A stretch of 64,000 nucleotides of DNA, from assembly GCF_014646075.1 (NCBI RefSeq), contig NZ_BMMT01000008.1, forward strand, positions 62,001 through 126,000. The letters are read 5' to 3'. Origin of the DNA: Saccharopolyspora thermophila. Lineage in GTDB: Bacteria > Actinomycetota > Actinomycetes > Mycobacteriales > Pseudonocardiaceae. A model generated the notes under the pieces. That model was not told where the DNA came from and searched no databases. It was given only the letters and a program-made list of their open reading frames with translations. Of the stretch, positions 1 through 7,743 are shown one piece after another. The translations under genes and the position numbers were made by a program. Every line of letters starts with the position of its first letter. Within the stretch, counting starts at the first letter, position 1.

Positions 1-193
1 TACGCGTTGTTGCGACCTCCCGTACGAGCAGTTGCGTGAGGAGATCGAGATCGCCGTTCGGGCCCGCGCGGAGGCCCGGAGCAGGGGTTCGGCCGCCGAT
101 GCGGAAGTGGCCGAATCGGTGCTGAACTGGTTCCTGGAGGAACTCGCCGACCGGCTGCGCAACGGTGCGCAGCGCGAACCGGTGCCACAGTGA
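1..193 (+). CDS. C-terminal fragment of an unidentified protein, cut by the window edge
   Basis: An open frame runs in from the left edge (codons begin at base 2) to a TGA at 191-193, giving about 63 residues rich in Glu, Arg and Ala that look helical. Third positions are almost all G or C, which supports real coding. I do not recognise a family. The stop lies 4 bases from the convergent nitroreductase stop at 198. Confidence 0.5.
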   Translation, partial: TRCCDLPYEQLREEIEIAVRARAEARSRGSAADAEVAESVLNWFLEELADRLRNGAQREPVPQ

Positions 194-197
194 CCGG

Positions 198-1172
198 TCA
201 CGAATGGTTCGACGCCGGCAGCTCGTCGATGAGCAGCTCGTCGGCGGACCGGCGGGGCGCGGCCGGGGACGGAGTCCCGTAGCCGATGCGGAGCAGCGCC
301 TGGGGGTGCACCGCACCACCGAGCAGGTCGCGCAACTCCGCGCGGGTCTCCGGGAGTCCGACGACCTCGGGCAGCGCGACCGCGACCAGCCCGCGGGCGG
401 TGGCGGTCAGCCAGACCCGTTGCATCGCCTGGCCCGCCCGCAGCTCGGCCTCCGGGCTGTTCTCGCAGGTGCCCAGCACGACCAGCAGCGGTTGTGCGTC
501 CGGGGCGGCGGGCGGCGGGGTCGCTCGTTCCGCGAAGTCCTGCTGCGGCGACCGGCTGCGGGGTTCCGGGACAGCGGGCGCCTCGACGTCAGTCCGCTCG
601 GCCCAGGTGGCCAGCTCGGCGCAGAACCGGGGATCGGCCATCCGGGCGCGGTGTGCGCCGCGCACCAGCACCTCGACCGCGTCGCGTTCGCGGGGCTGGA
701 CGAGGTGCAGGAAGCCGCCCTCGACCCGGGCGGCCTCGACGAGCTCGTGCTGCTTGCTCTCGGGGACCGCGGTGGGACGGAACGGCTGCCGCTGCGTCCG
801 GCGGTCGCTGATGGCCTCGTACAGGGCGATCTGCTCGGCCTCCGGGCGCTGGTGGCCGGCGCTGCGCACCTCCGCCAGCACCGTCGGCGTGGCCGCTGGC
901 GGCAGCAGGGACACGATCGGCCGCACACCGGCGTGCGCCAGCGCAAGGCGCAGGTTCATCAGCGCCGCACCGCAGGCCAGCCGGAGTTCGTGGTCGTCGG
1001 GATCGGCGACCGGCAGCCGTCGGCCGGGATCGGCGTGCATCTCGATGACGCGCGGCAGCACGCGGAATCGCCACGGCTGGCAGTTGTGCAGCGAGGGGGC
1101 TCGCCCGGCCAGCCGGATGGCCTGCTCGATCTGGTCCGGCACCAGGTCGAAGACCGCCGGGAACCGTTGCAT
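198..1172 (-). CDS. Acg-type nitroreductase family protein
   Basis: A 324-residue protein of the nitroreductase superfamily, Acg (Rv2032-like) branch common in actinobacteria. The N-terminal motif APSLHNCQPWRFRV near residues 24-37 is the family's phosphate/flavin-contacting stretch, and a late segment (MQRVWLTATARGLVAVALP) matches its C-terminal half. Acg proteins bind FMN but mycobacterial Acg lacks normal nitroreductase activity, so the reaction is uncertain. The ATG at 1172 follows a strong ribosome site (GAGGAGGGG). A paralogue lies at 60583-61581. The family is often dormancy- or stress-induced, but I see no regulator site here. Confidence 0.85.
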   Translation of the reverse strand: MQRFPAVFDLVPDQIEQAIRLAGRAPSLHNCQPWRFRVLPRVIEMHADPGRRLPVADPDDHELRLACGAALMNLRLALAHAGVRPIVSLLPPAATPTVLAEVRSAGHQRPEAEQIALYEAISDRRTQRQPFRPTAVPESKQHELVEAARVEGGFLHLVQPRERDAVEVLVRGAHRARMADPRFCAELATWAERTDVEAPAVPEPRSRSPQQDFAERATPPPAAPDAQPLLVVLGTCENSPEAELRAGQAMQRVWLTATARGLVAVALPEVVGLPETRAELRDLLGGAVHPQALLRIGYGTPSPAAPRRSADELLIDELPASNHS

Positions 1173-1317
1173 GGTGCCCCTCCTCGCAGGTCACGAGCAC
1201 CACCTGGCACTCGTCACGGTGCCAGCGCCGCGGTGGTGCGGGCAGGGTCCAACGACCTGCGACCCCGATCGTGCTCGGCAGGCCCCGCCGTGCAGCGCGG
1301 CGAGGCCGAGCGGTTCC

Positions 1318-1629
1318 TCAGTCGGCGCGGCGGGATTCGGGGCTGAGGCGGGAGCCGGGAGCGGCCAGGCTGCCGCGGGCGGCCACCAGCGCGGAGCGGG
1401 CGTCGTCGCGGTCGCCCCGGGCCAGGTGCTGGGCGGCGGTGCGCACGGCGGAGGCCGCCGCGGCGGAGATGTCGATCTGCGGGTTCTGGTCGAGCAGGCC
1501 GACCGCACGGGTCAGCTCGCGGTGGGCGCGTTCCGGGGTGTTGCTCTGCGCGGTGAGAATGTCGATCAGCGCGGTGTCCACCGCGTCGCGCAGGGCCGCC
1601 TCGGTCGAGGTGTGTGATCCGGCACTCAC
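1318..1629 (-). CDS. Small hypothetical protein, alanine-rich helical
   Basis: From a GTG at 1629 this encodes about 103 residues, predicted helical, with no membrane segment or signal peptide. The open frame extends upstream to 1680, but that stretch looks non-coding, so the GTG start is preferred. No family is recognised. It has strong third-position GC and stands alone between the nitroreductase and the next small gene. Real gene likely, function unknown. Confidence 0.55.
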   Translation of the reverse strand: MSAGSHTSTEAALRDAVDTALIDILTAQSNTPERAHRELTRAVGLLDQNPQIDISAAAASAVRTAAQHLARGDRDDARSALVAARGSLAAPGSRLSPESRRAD

Positions 1630-1813
1630 GAGGCGGCAGTCTACGGGGCTCGATGCGGCTTTCCAGCCCGCGAAGATCACCCACAGGGGTGATATCGGGT
1701 TGTGCCGCTCGGCTCATCGACGCTGGGCTGACGCGGGGACTTATGCCCCTTGAGCCGTTTTCGCGTCGTGTTATCCAGAAGACAACGACAGGTCCGAGGA
1801 ATGGAGCCGCGGC

Positions 1814-2095
1814 ATGGATGACCCTTCCGACGCCGGGTGCCTGGACGCGCACAGCTCGGGCATGGCCGCGGCGCGCCCGTGGTCGCAGGAGGAGCTGCGG
1901 GCGAACCGGGAGGCCCGCTCCCACCGCTGCACGCTGAACCTGGCGGTGCTGCGGGCACCGCTGGCCGGTGTCGAACTCGACTCCCGGGACCACGCGATGC
2001 TGACCTGGCTGGCCGACCACGACGAGGAGGTCGTGGTCGGCATGCGCAACCTGCTCGACCTCGCCCGGGCCGCCGAGCCGCTGCCGGAGACCTGA
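1814..2095 (+). CDS. Small hypothetical protein (93 aa)
   Basis: A 93-residue acidic, soluble-looking protein beginning at ATG 1814 with a GGAG site 7 bases upstream. The central part (LNLAVLRAPLAGVELDSRDHAMLTWL, split here as LNLAVLRAPLAG and DSRDHAMLTWL) is followed by a helical acidic tail. No family is recognised. It converges on the GntR gene with a 7-base gap, which makes a shared terminator unlikely to fit between them. Confidence 0.55.
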   Translation: MDDPSDAGCLDAHSSGMAAARPWSQEELRANREARSHRCTLNLAVLRAPLAGVELDSRDHAMLTWLADHDEEVVVGMRNLLDLARAAEPLPET

Positions 2096-2102
2096 TCAGA
2101 CC

Positions 2103-2834
2103 CTAACCCTGCCGCGCCGCCTGCTGGTCCTCGGCGCGCTCGGCCAGCCGCCGCAGGGCGGTGGCGCGCGCCGACCGCACGTGGTCCAGGGCGGCCTGGC
2201 GGGCGGCGTCCGGATCACCGGCGAGCAGCGCGTCCAGGATGCGCTGGTGGTCCTCCCGGGCCGCCTCGACCCGGCCGGGCACCATCAGCGTCGTCTGCAT
2301 GCCCTCGTGCAGGATCCGCTGCAGCACGCCGAGCGTCTGTTGGAGGAACTTGTTTCCTGCGGCCTCCACGATGGCCAGGTGGAACCTGGTGTCCAGCTGG
2401 TGCAGCCGGTCGAAGTCCCGCGGCACCTCCTCGGCGGCCGCCCGCATCGTCTCCAGCAGGTCCGACACCCGTCGCAGCGCCTCGGCGTCCTGCCGTTCGG
2501 CGGCCCACCCGGCGGCGGGCACCTCCAGCACCTCGCGCATCGCGAACAGCTCGTCGATGGAGTGCCGCTGGGTGGCCAGTGCCTCGCGCAGCTCACGGGT
2601 GGTCTCCGGCTCGGCGATGAACACGCCGCGCCCGTGCAGCACCTCGACGATGCCCCTGGCCTTGAGCGCGCCGATCGCCTCCCGAACGGTCGGGCGGCTG
2701 ACCCCGAGCAGCTCGGCGAACTCCCGCTCGGGCGGCAGCCGGTCACCCGGGCTGTACCGCCCGGAGTTGATGGCCTGCATGATCTGCTGCTCCACCCGGC
2801 CCGCGATCGACGTCGGTGCCAGCCGCTCCCACAT
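2103..2834 (-). CDS. GntR-family (FadR/FCD subfamily) transcriptional regulator
   Basis: A 243-residue regulator. The N-terminal winged helix-turn-helix (about residues 10-75) has the classic GDRLPPEREFAELLGVSRPT and VREAIGALKARG pattern. The C-terminal FCD ligand domain carries helical metal/ligand-site motifs such as DTRFHLAIVEAAGNKFL and DHQRILDALLAGD. FCD-type GntR proteins usually sense small organic acids. The ATG at 2834 is preferred over an upstream start at 2876 because GGAGGT sits about 6 bases before it. No obvious target gene is adjacent, so the regulon is unknown. Confidence 0.9.
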   Translation of the reverse strand: MWERLAPTSIAGRVEQQIMQAINSGRYSPGDRLPPEREFAELLGVSRPTVREAIGALKARGIVEVLHGRGVFIAEPETTRELREALATQRHSIDELFAMREVLEVPAAGWAAERQDAEALRRVSDLLETMRAAAEEVPRDFDRLHQLDTRFHLAIVEAAGNKFLQQTLGVLQRILHEGMQTTLMVPGRVEAAREDHQRILDALLAGDPDAARQAALDHVRSARATALRRLAERAEDQQAARQG

Positions 2835-3019
2835 CCCGACCTCCGAAAACGCACGCGGTCCCACTCGCCGAAGCACGGAGTTTACGCCGCACCGCCGACT
2901 CGGCCCCCCGCCGCGCGGGGCGATCCGGGCCGGAGCGGACAGCGCTGCCCCGCGACCGGTCGCTCGGTGATCGGCGTAGCCTGGGGCCGTCCTGTCCCCG
3001 CCCCAGAGGAGTCGGCTCC

Positions 3020-3295
3020 GTGTTCTGGAACATCGTCGGATGGGTGATCTTCGGCCTGATCGCGGGCTTGGTCGCCCGCGCCCTGGTCCCCGGCAAGGAC
3101 GACATCGGACTGGTGCGGACGGTCCTGCTCGGCATCGCCGGTTCGATCGTGGGAGGTTGGCTGTTCGGCCTGCTCACCGTGGGGGTGCGCGGCTTCGAGC
3201 CGGCCGGGTGGGTCGGGTCGGTGGTCGGCGCGGTGATCGTGCTGGTGGTCTACAACCGGATCACCGGCCGCAAGCGCCGCGGCGCCCGCTCCTGA
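3020..3295 (+). CDS. GlsB/YeaQ/YmgE family small membrane stress protein
   Basis: A 91-residue membrane protein with three hydrophobic segments (about residues 3-22, 31-50 and 59-78) and a basic C-terminus, matching the transglycosylase-associated/GlsB family. Family members are small stress-linked inner-membrane proteins of unknown biochemical role. The GTG start at 3020 follows AGAGGAG. The gene is divergent from the GntR regulator and meets the next gene end to end (stop at 3295, convergent stop at 3296). Confidence 0.8.
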   Translation: MFWNIVGWVIFGLIAGLVARALVPGKDDIGLVRTVLLGIAGSIVGGWLFGLLTVGVRGFEPAGWVGSVVGAVIVLVVYNRITGRKRRGARS

Positions 3296-4093
3296 TCAGG
3301 GCCTGCGTCCGACACCGGCCAGGCCGGTGAACCGCTCCGGGTGCGCGCCCACGTCGTCCGCGGAGGCGGGCCGCCACAGCGGCAGGTGCACCAACCCCGG
3401 ATCGACCAGCTCGAACCCCTCGAAGAACGCGAGGATCTGTGCCTTCGGGCGCATCGTCAGCGGCGTGGTGGTGCGCCTCCGGTAGAGATCGGCGTGCGAA
3501 CCGGCGACGTCCGGCCGGCCCTCCGCGGTGGCGTGCGAGATCACCAGAAAGCTGCCGGGGGCCAGCGCGTCCCGGTAGCGGGCGATGATTCGGCCGGGCT
3601 GGTCCTCGTCGCCGATGAAGTGCAGCACCGCCACCATCATCAGCGCCACCGGCTGCGCCAGGTCCAGCAGCTCCGCCACCTCGGGCGCGCCGAGCACCTG
3701 GTCCGGGTCGCGCAGGTCGGCCCGCACGATGTCCGCGTCCGGGTTGCCGACCAGCAGGTTCTTGCTGTAGGCGACGGCCACCGGGTCGGTGTCCACGTAG
3801 ACCACCCGGGCGCCCGGGGCCTCGCGCTGGGCGACCTCGTGCACGTTGTCGACGGTGGGGATGCCGGAGCCGAGGTCGAGGAACTGGCGGACGCCCCGCT
3901 TGACGCAGTACTGCACGGCGCGCCGCAGGAACGCCCGGTTGGCCTGCATGATCAGCGGCAGTTCCGGCCACATCGCGATGGCTTCCTCGGCCATCTGCCG
4001 GTCCACGGCGAAGTTGTGGCTGCCGCCGAGGTAGTAGTCGTAGACCCGGGCCGCGTTGGGCTTGTCCAGGTCGATGAACTCGGGCTCGGCCAT
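3296..4093 (-). CDS. SAM-dependent methyltransferase, DUF574 (Methyltransf_19) family
   Basis: A 265-residue protein of the actinobacterial S-adenosyl methyltransferase family. Typical features are the N-terminal NAARVYDYYLGGSHNFAVDR, motif I FLDLGSGIPTVDNVHE near residue 70, the acidic strand end VVYVDTDPVAV, and ADLRDP. These proteins are numerous in actinomycetes and few have known substrates. The ATG at 4093 has a GGAG-type site. The upstream exporter on the same strand is separated from it by a strong terminator, so it is probably transcribed on its own. Confidence 0.88.
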   Translation of the reverse strand: MAEPEFIDLDKPNAARVYDYYLGGSHNFAVDRQMAEEAIAMWPELPLIMQANRAFLRRAVQYCVKRGVRQFLDLGSGIPTVDNVHEVAQREAPGARVVYVDTDPVAVAYSKNLLVGNPDADIVRADLRDPDQVLGAPEVAELLDLAQPVALMMVAVLHFIGDEDQPGRIIARYRDALAPGSFLVISHATAEGRPDVAGSHADLYRRRTTTPLTMRPKAQILAFFEGFELVDPGLVHLPLWRPASADDVGAHPERFTGLAGVGRRP

Positions 4094-4100
4094 CGCGTCT

Positions 4101-4137
4101 CCTCACGGCTGGGCGGGGCCACCGCCCAGCCGTGAGG
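4101..4137 (-). terminator. Strong hairpin terminator after the MFS exporter gene
   Basis: A perfect 16-bp inverted repeat (4101-4116 pairs with 4122-4137, 5-base loop GGCCA) lies 5 bases beyond the stop codon of the exporter gene and before the methyltransferase start. There is no U-tract, as is common in high-GC actinomycetes. Confidence 0.8.
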
Positions 4138-4142
4138 ATAGT

Positions 4143-5417
4143 TCAGGCTGCGGCGTCGGTGGGCTCGTCCACCGGGCCGAGCCGGGCGGCCACGCCGAGG
4201 GCGACCAGGGCGATCGCCGCCCCGCCGGTCATGGTGATCGCCATCGCCGGACCGTCGTTGCCGAGCAGCCCGACCAGCGGGGCGATCAGCGCGCCGAGCC
4301 CGAACTGCACGGCGCCCACCAGCGCGGCGGCGGTGCCGGCCGCCTCGCCGTGCCGGGACAGCGCCAGCGCCGGGGCGTTGGGCAGGACGAAGCCCATCGC
4401 GCCCAGCACCAGCCACAGCGGGATCACGAAGCCGAGCAACCCGCCGGTGCCGGTGGTGGCCAGCACGGTCAGCACCAGACCGGCGACGGTCGCGGCGGAC
4501 AGCGCGCGGAACACGATCTGCCGCGGCGTGTACCGGTTGAGCAGGACGACGTTGCACTGGGACGCCCCGATCAGCGCCACCGCGCCGATGCCGAAGACCA
4601 CGCCGAACACCTGCTGGTTGAGCCCGAACTGCTGCTGCAGCACGAACGACGAGCCGGAGACGTAGGAGAACAGCGCCGACATCGCCAGCGCCGCCACCAC
4701 CGTCAGCAGGACGAAGTCGCGGTCGGTGATCAGCGTCCGGTAGGTGCGCAGCATCGGGCGGAACTGCGCGGCCTGGCGGCGTTGCGGTGGCAGCGTCTCC
4801 GGCAGCGCGAGGAGGGCCACCACGAGCAGCACGGCGCCGAGCGCGGCCAGCGCGCCGAAGACGCCGCGCCACGAACCGGCCAGCAGGATCGCCCCGCCCA
4901 GCGAGGGTGCCAGAATCGGGGCCACGCCCATGACCAGCACCAGCCGGGACAGCGCGGTGGCGGCGGCCCGCCCGGTGAACAGGTCGCGGACCACGGCCAT
5001 GGCGACCACCATCGTCGCCGCCGCGCCGACGCCCTGCACGGTGCGCAGCACGCCGAGCACCGCGATGTTCGGTGCCATGAGGCACAGCATGGACGACGCG
5101 ATGTGCAGGATCGTGCCCGCGATCAGCGGGATGCGCCGCCCGACGATGTCGGAGAACGGGCCGATCAACAGTTGTCCCAGGCCCAGGCCGAGCAGCGTGC
5201 CGGTGAGGCTCAGCTGCACGGTGGACGGGGACGCCTGCAGGTCGTCGCCGATGGCGGGCAGGGCGGGCAGGTACATGTCGATGGTCAGCGGACCCAGGGC
5301 GATCAGCGCCCCCAGGACGAGGATGACCTTGAGCCGGTCGGATCCGGTCGGCTCACCGGTTGCTGGTTGCGCACCATCGGCCGTCGGTGGGCTGTGCAGC
5401 GCAACGTTTTCCATCAT
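4143..5417 (-). CDS. Bcr/CflA-family multidrug efflux MFS transporter
   Basis: A 424-residue, 12-helix major facilitator. The motif-A loop between helices 2 and 3 (GPFSDIVGRRIPL, about residue 82) is intact, and the helix-1 segment LTIDMYLPALPAIGDDL is characteristic of the Bcr/CflA drug-resistance branch. It is likely a proton-coupled exporter of small drugs or amino acids. Two adjacent ATGs occur at 5417 and 5414 with GAAGGGG just upstream; a longer frame to 5609 lacks coding character. A long, lower-GC 5' region precedes it. Confidence 0.88.
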   Translation of the reverse strand: MMENVALHSPPTADGAQPATGEPTGSDRLKVILVLGALIALGPLTIDMYLPALPAIGDDLQASPSTVQLSLTGTLLGLGLGQLLIGPFSDIVGRRIPLIAGTILHIASSMLCLMAPNIAVLGVLRTVQGVGAAATMVVAMAVVRDLFTGRAAATALSRLVLVMGVAPILAPSLGGAILLAGSWRGVFGALAALGAVLLVVALLALPETLPPQRRQAAQFRPMLRTYRTLITDRDFVLLTVVAALAMSALFSYVSGSSFVLQQQFGLNQQVFGVVFGIGAVALIGASQCNVVLLNRYTPRQIVFRALSAATVAGLVLTVLATTGTGGLLGFVIPLWLVLGAMGFVLPNAPALALSRHGEAAGTAAALVGAVQFGLGALIAPLVGLLGNDGPAMAITMTGGAAIALVALGVAARLGPVDEPTDAAA

Positions 5418-5723
5418 TCCCCTTCGGATTCCACCGCGATCGGCGGGCGAAACTGACGACGGGTACCAGCAACCGAGTCGATCGTTTTGTTCCCGCTTCG
5501 GCAAGAAATGCGGTGTGATGCGGAATACATCGCGCCGGTGGGGCATGAAATCCTTAGCGGGGACAGTGCGTTTCGGGCTGGTCACGCGGCTGTCGCGCGA
5601 AGTCCACAAAGGACAGAAAAAGAAAACGGCTCAATGTCAAGTTAGTTTCCGCTGAACCGAAGGCACCGGTCGGGCGCCCGGTGCCGGGTCCCGACCGGCG
5701 CGGCGAAACGTATCCGCCAGCTC
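5418..5723. other. Intergenic region (about 306 bp), exporter promoter side
   Basis: No gene is evident. The half nearest the exporter is relatively AT-rich (5480-5650) and probably holds its promoter. The half near whiB contains a GGCACCGG / CCGGTGCC inverted repeat. Confidence 0.4.
5662..5685 (-). terminator. Candidate terminator downstream of whiB
   Basis: An 8-bp inverted repeat (5662-5669 with 5678-5685) lies about 40 bases past the whiB stop at 5724. It is a moderate candidate only. Confidence 0.4.
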
Positions 5724-6056
5724 TCATGCCGTGTGGCCGCGGGCGATGAGTTCCCAGCGCTCCCGTTCACCGAGACCGCCCCAGATGCCATACGGTTCGC
5801 GGGCCCTGAGCGCGTGCGCGCGGCACTCACGGATCACCGGGCATCGGAAGCAGATGGACTTGGCCCGCGCCTCGCGGTTGTCGCGGGCGCTGCCGCGCTC
5901 GTTCTCCGGGTGGAAGAAGCGGCTGGTGCTGACGTCCCGGCAGGCCGCCTGGAGCTGCCAGTGCCAGGATTCGCCGACCGGTTTGGGTAATCGAGCTGTC
6001 GCGGCCACTGCTCTCACCTCTCCGGTGATGGTGCGTTCACTGGCGTGCCCGTTCAC
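5724..6056 (-). CDS. WhiB-family iron-sulfur regulator, WhiB3/WhiD-like
   Basis: A 110-residue WhiB-type protein. Four cysteines at residues 39, 69, 72 and 78 (C-x29-C-x2-C-x5-C) are the [4Fe-4S] ligands, followed by GIWGG at 90-94, the sigma-factor-contacting turn. The stretch WQLQAACR followed by FFHPENERG and RCPVIREC resembles WhiB3/WhiD rather than WhiB1, WhiB2 or WhiB7. Such proteins bind the primary sigma factor and respond to redox or nitric oxide. The GTG at 6056 is the longest start; an internal GTG behind GGAGAG near 6015 is an alternative. Confidence 0.88.
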   Translation of the reverse strand: MNGHASERTITGEVRAVAATARLPKPVGESWHWQLQAACRDVSTSRFFHPENERGSARDNREARAKSICFRCPVIRECRAHALRAREPYGIWGGLGERERWELIARGHTA

Positions 6057-6181
6057 CTACCCAGCGCAGCCGCGCACAAACCTTCAGGCCCGTGACTCGG
6101 ACCGGAGTCACCGGGCTGGCGCAGTGGCCGCGGCTCACTTCGCCGTCTCAAGCGGTTCCCCGCCCGTTGTGTCCCCCCGGT

Positions 6182-6310
6182 TCAACCGCGGTCCGGCGGC
6201 ACCCGGACGCCGCAGTGCAGCAGCGGGTCGCAGTGGCCGTCGCGGCGCCGGCCCGCCGATGACCGCAACCAGTCCCGCAACCGGTGCAGCGCGGTGCTGA
6301 TCCGGCCCAT
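6182..6310 (-). CDS. Putative 42-aa small protein with a strong ribosome site
   Basis: ATG at 6310 is preceded by GAGGAGGTGACGA, one of the best ribosome sites in the window, and the 42-codon frame has almost exclusively G/C third positions. The peptide is basic with an amphipathic N-terminus (ISTALHRLRDWLRSS) and a C-terminal Cys/His cluster (HCDPLLHCG). No family is recognised. It is divergent from csoR. The Cys/His cluster could bind metal, but that is inference. Confidence 0.5.
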   Translation of the reverse strand: MGRISTALHRLRDWLRSSAGRRRDGHCDPLLHCGVRVPPDRG

Positions 6311-6474
6311 TCGTCACCTCCTCAGAACGCTGCATGACTGCCTTCCGACCATTGCCTTCCCGGTAACACCCGGGGCTGAAACGTGGTGCTGCCCGGTCCG
6401 GACCGGGCAGTCACGGCGCGGTCGCCGGCGCCGCACGTGGCTGATCCAGGGCCCGGCTCGAAGCCCCGGGGCGC

Positions 6475-6489
6475 TACCGGCAGGGGGTA
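6475..6489. promoter_or_regulatory. Candidate CsoR operator upstream of csoR
   Basis: TACC (6475-6478) and GGTA (6486-6489) form an inverted repeat around a G-rich centre, resembling the G-tract pseudo-palindromes bound by CsoR-family repressors. It lies 35-49 bases before the csoR start, a position suited to autoregulation. Confidence 0.45.
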
Positions 6490-6523
6490 CCCTGAGCGCA
6501 CCTGGCCGGTGATGGGAGCGCAG

Positions 6524-6805
6524 ATGCACGGATACACCCAGGACAAGGACAACTACCTCAAGCGCCTCGCGCGCATCGAGGGGCAGATCCGCGGATTGGC
6601 CCGGATGATCGAGGAGGACAAGTACTGCATCGACATCCTGACCCAGATCTCCGCGGCCACCAAGGGCCTGCAGGCGGTGTCCCTGCGGCTGCTGGACGAG
6701 CACCTCAAGCACTGCGTGGCGGAGGCGTTGTCCGAGGGTGGCAAGAACGCCGACGAGAAGGTGCGGGAGGCCAGCGAGGCCATCGCCCGCCTGGTGAAGT
6801 CCTGA
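6524..6805 (+). CDS. csoR: CsoR-family copper-sensing repressor
   Basis: A 93-residue all-helical metal-sensing repressor. The three Cu(I) ligands of the family are present at Cys35 (in DKYCIDIL), His60 and Cys64 (in DEHLKHC), equivalent to Cys36, His61 and Cys65 of mycobacterial CsoR; the neighbouring Tyr34 is also kept. The ATG at 6524 follows GGGAG; an in-frame ATG at 6512 would add four residues. A possible operator sits just upstream. Two genes to the right encode a DUF305 lipoprotein and a small membrane protein, which fits a copper-response group, although no copper ATPase is in view. Confidence 0.85.
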   Translation: MHGYTQDKDNYLKRLARIEGQIRGLARMIEEDKYCIDILTQISAATKGLQAVSLRLLDEHLKHCVAEALSEGGKNADEKVREASEAIARLVKS

Positions 6806-6808
6806 GCG

Positions 6809-6991
6809 TCACCGCCGGCAACGCCCGGCGATGCTGATCCTCGCGGCGAGCACCCCGAACTCCCCGGCCCGCCGGATGTCGACCCGGGCCGAGGGCACGA
6901 GCCGACGGCAGCAGAACCGCACCAGCGCCTCCCCGCCGGCCATGAAGCCACCGATCCGGCGGGAGCCGTGCACCCGCAGCAGGTCACGCAT
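6809..6991 (-). CDS. Putative 60-aa small protein
   Basis: From ATG 6991, with AAGGATG about 9 bases upstream, a 60-codon frame with strong third-position GC runs to 6809, converging on csoR with a 3-base gap. The peptide is basic and contains a Cys-Cys pair (VRFCCRRLVPSARVDIRR). I do not recognise a family. Its place between csoR and a DUF305 gene makes a link to metal handling possible but unproven. Confidence 0.45.
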   Translation of the reverse strand: MRDLLRVHGSRRIGGFMAGGEALVRFCCRRLVPSARVDIRRAGEFGVLAARISIAGRCRR

Positions 6992-7024
6992 TCCGATCAC
7001 ATCCTTCCCATGACGGGGGTGGCA

Positions 7025-7067
7025 TGGAGGGCATCGTCGCCGAGCAGGTCCGGCACGATGCCCTCCA
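7025..7067 (-). terminator. Hairpin terminator after the DUF305 gene
   Basis: A perfect 13-bp inverted repeat (7025-7037 with 7055-7067, 17-base loop) begins 13 bases beyond the DUF305 stop codon on the minus strand. Confidence 0.7.
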
Positions 7068-7079
7068 CTCCTCACCTGA

Positions 7080-7667
7080 TCAGGACTGGGCGAGCAGGCC
7101 CTTCATGGTGGCGATCTCGGCCTGCTGGGCGTCGATGATCTGCTGCGCCATCTGTTTGGCCGCCGGGAACCGGCCCTCGGCGAGCTCGGTGCGGGCCATG
7201 GCGACGGCCCCCTCGTGGTGCCTGATCATCATCGTCAGGAACAGCCGGTCGAACTCGGTGCCGCGCGCCGCCTGCAGCTGCGCCATCTCGTCGGCCGACA
7301 TCATGCCACCCATGCCGCCGTGGTCCATGCCACCGTGCGGCTCCGGGGCGCCCCAGTCGCGCAGCCACCCGGACAACGTGTGGATCTCCGGGCCCTGCGC
7401 GGCCTCGATCTGCCGGGCCAGGTCCTTGACCTGCTGGGACTGGGCCCGCTCGGGTGCCAGCCGGGACATGTCGATGGCCTGCTGGTGGTGCGGGATCATG
7501 CCCTGCGCGAACGCGACGTCGGCCGTGTTGGCGGCCTCGGCGCCGGGCTGGGCCGCGGTGGTCGGTGCCCCGTGCCCGGGCATGGGCGGCATGTCGCCGC
7601 CGCTGCACCCGGCCAGGACCGCGGCTGCCGCGGCGGCGCCGACGACAGCGGTGAGCACGCGTTTCAT
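7080..7667 (-). CDS. DUF305 domain lipoprotein
   Basis: A 195-residue secreted lipoprotein: basic start MKR, hydrophobic segment, and lipobox VLAGC with the lipidated cysteine at residue 21. The DUF305 (ferritin-like) domain follows, with two His-His motifs, GMIPHHQQAIDMS and MMIRHHEGAVAMA, and a Met/His-rich loop (HGGMDHGGMGGMM) typical of copper-binding members such as CopM. It likely binds copper or silver outside the membrane. The start at 7667 is chosen because it gives a proper signal peptide and follows AGGAACCACG. Upstream lies a small membrane protein on the same strand. Confidence 0.85.
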   Translation of the reverse strand: MKRVLTAVVGAAAAAAVLAGCSGGDMPPMPGHGAPTTAAQPGAEAANTADVAFAQGMIPHHQQAIDMSRLAPERAQSQQVKDLARQIEAAQGPEIHTLSGWLRDWGAPEPHGGMDHGGMGGMMSADEMAQLQAARGTEFDRLFLTMMIRHHEGAVAMARTELAEGRFPAAKQMAQQIIDAQQAEIATMKGLLAQS

Positions 7668-7743
7668 CGTGGTTCCTCGTCTCCTCCGGAGCTGGTTGTC
7701 AGGCATGCGGACGCCGGCCACGGTGAGCCGTGGCCCGTGCCGG

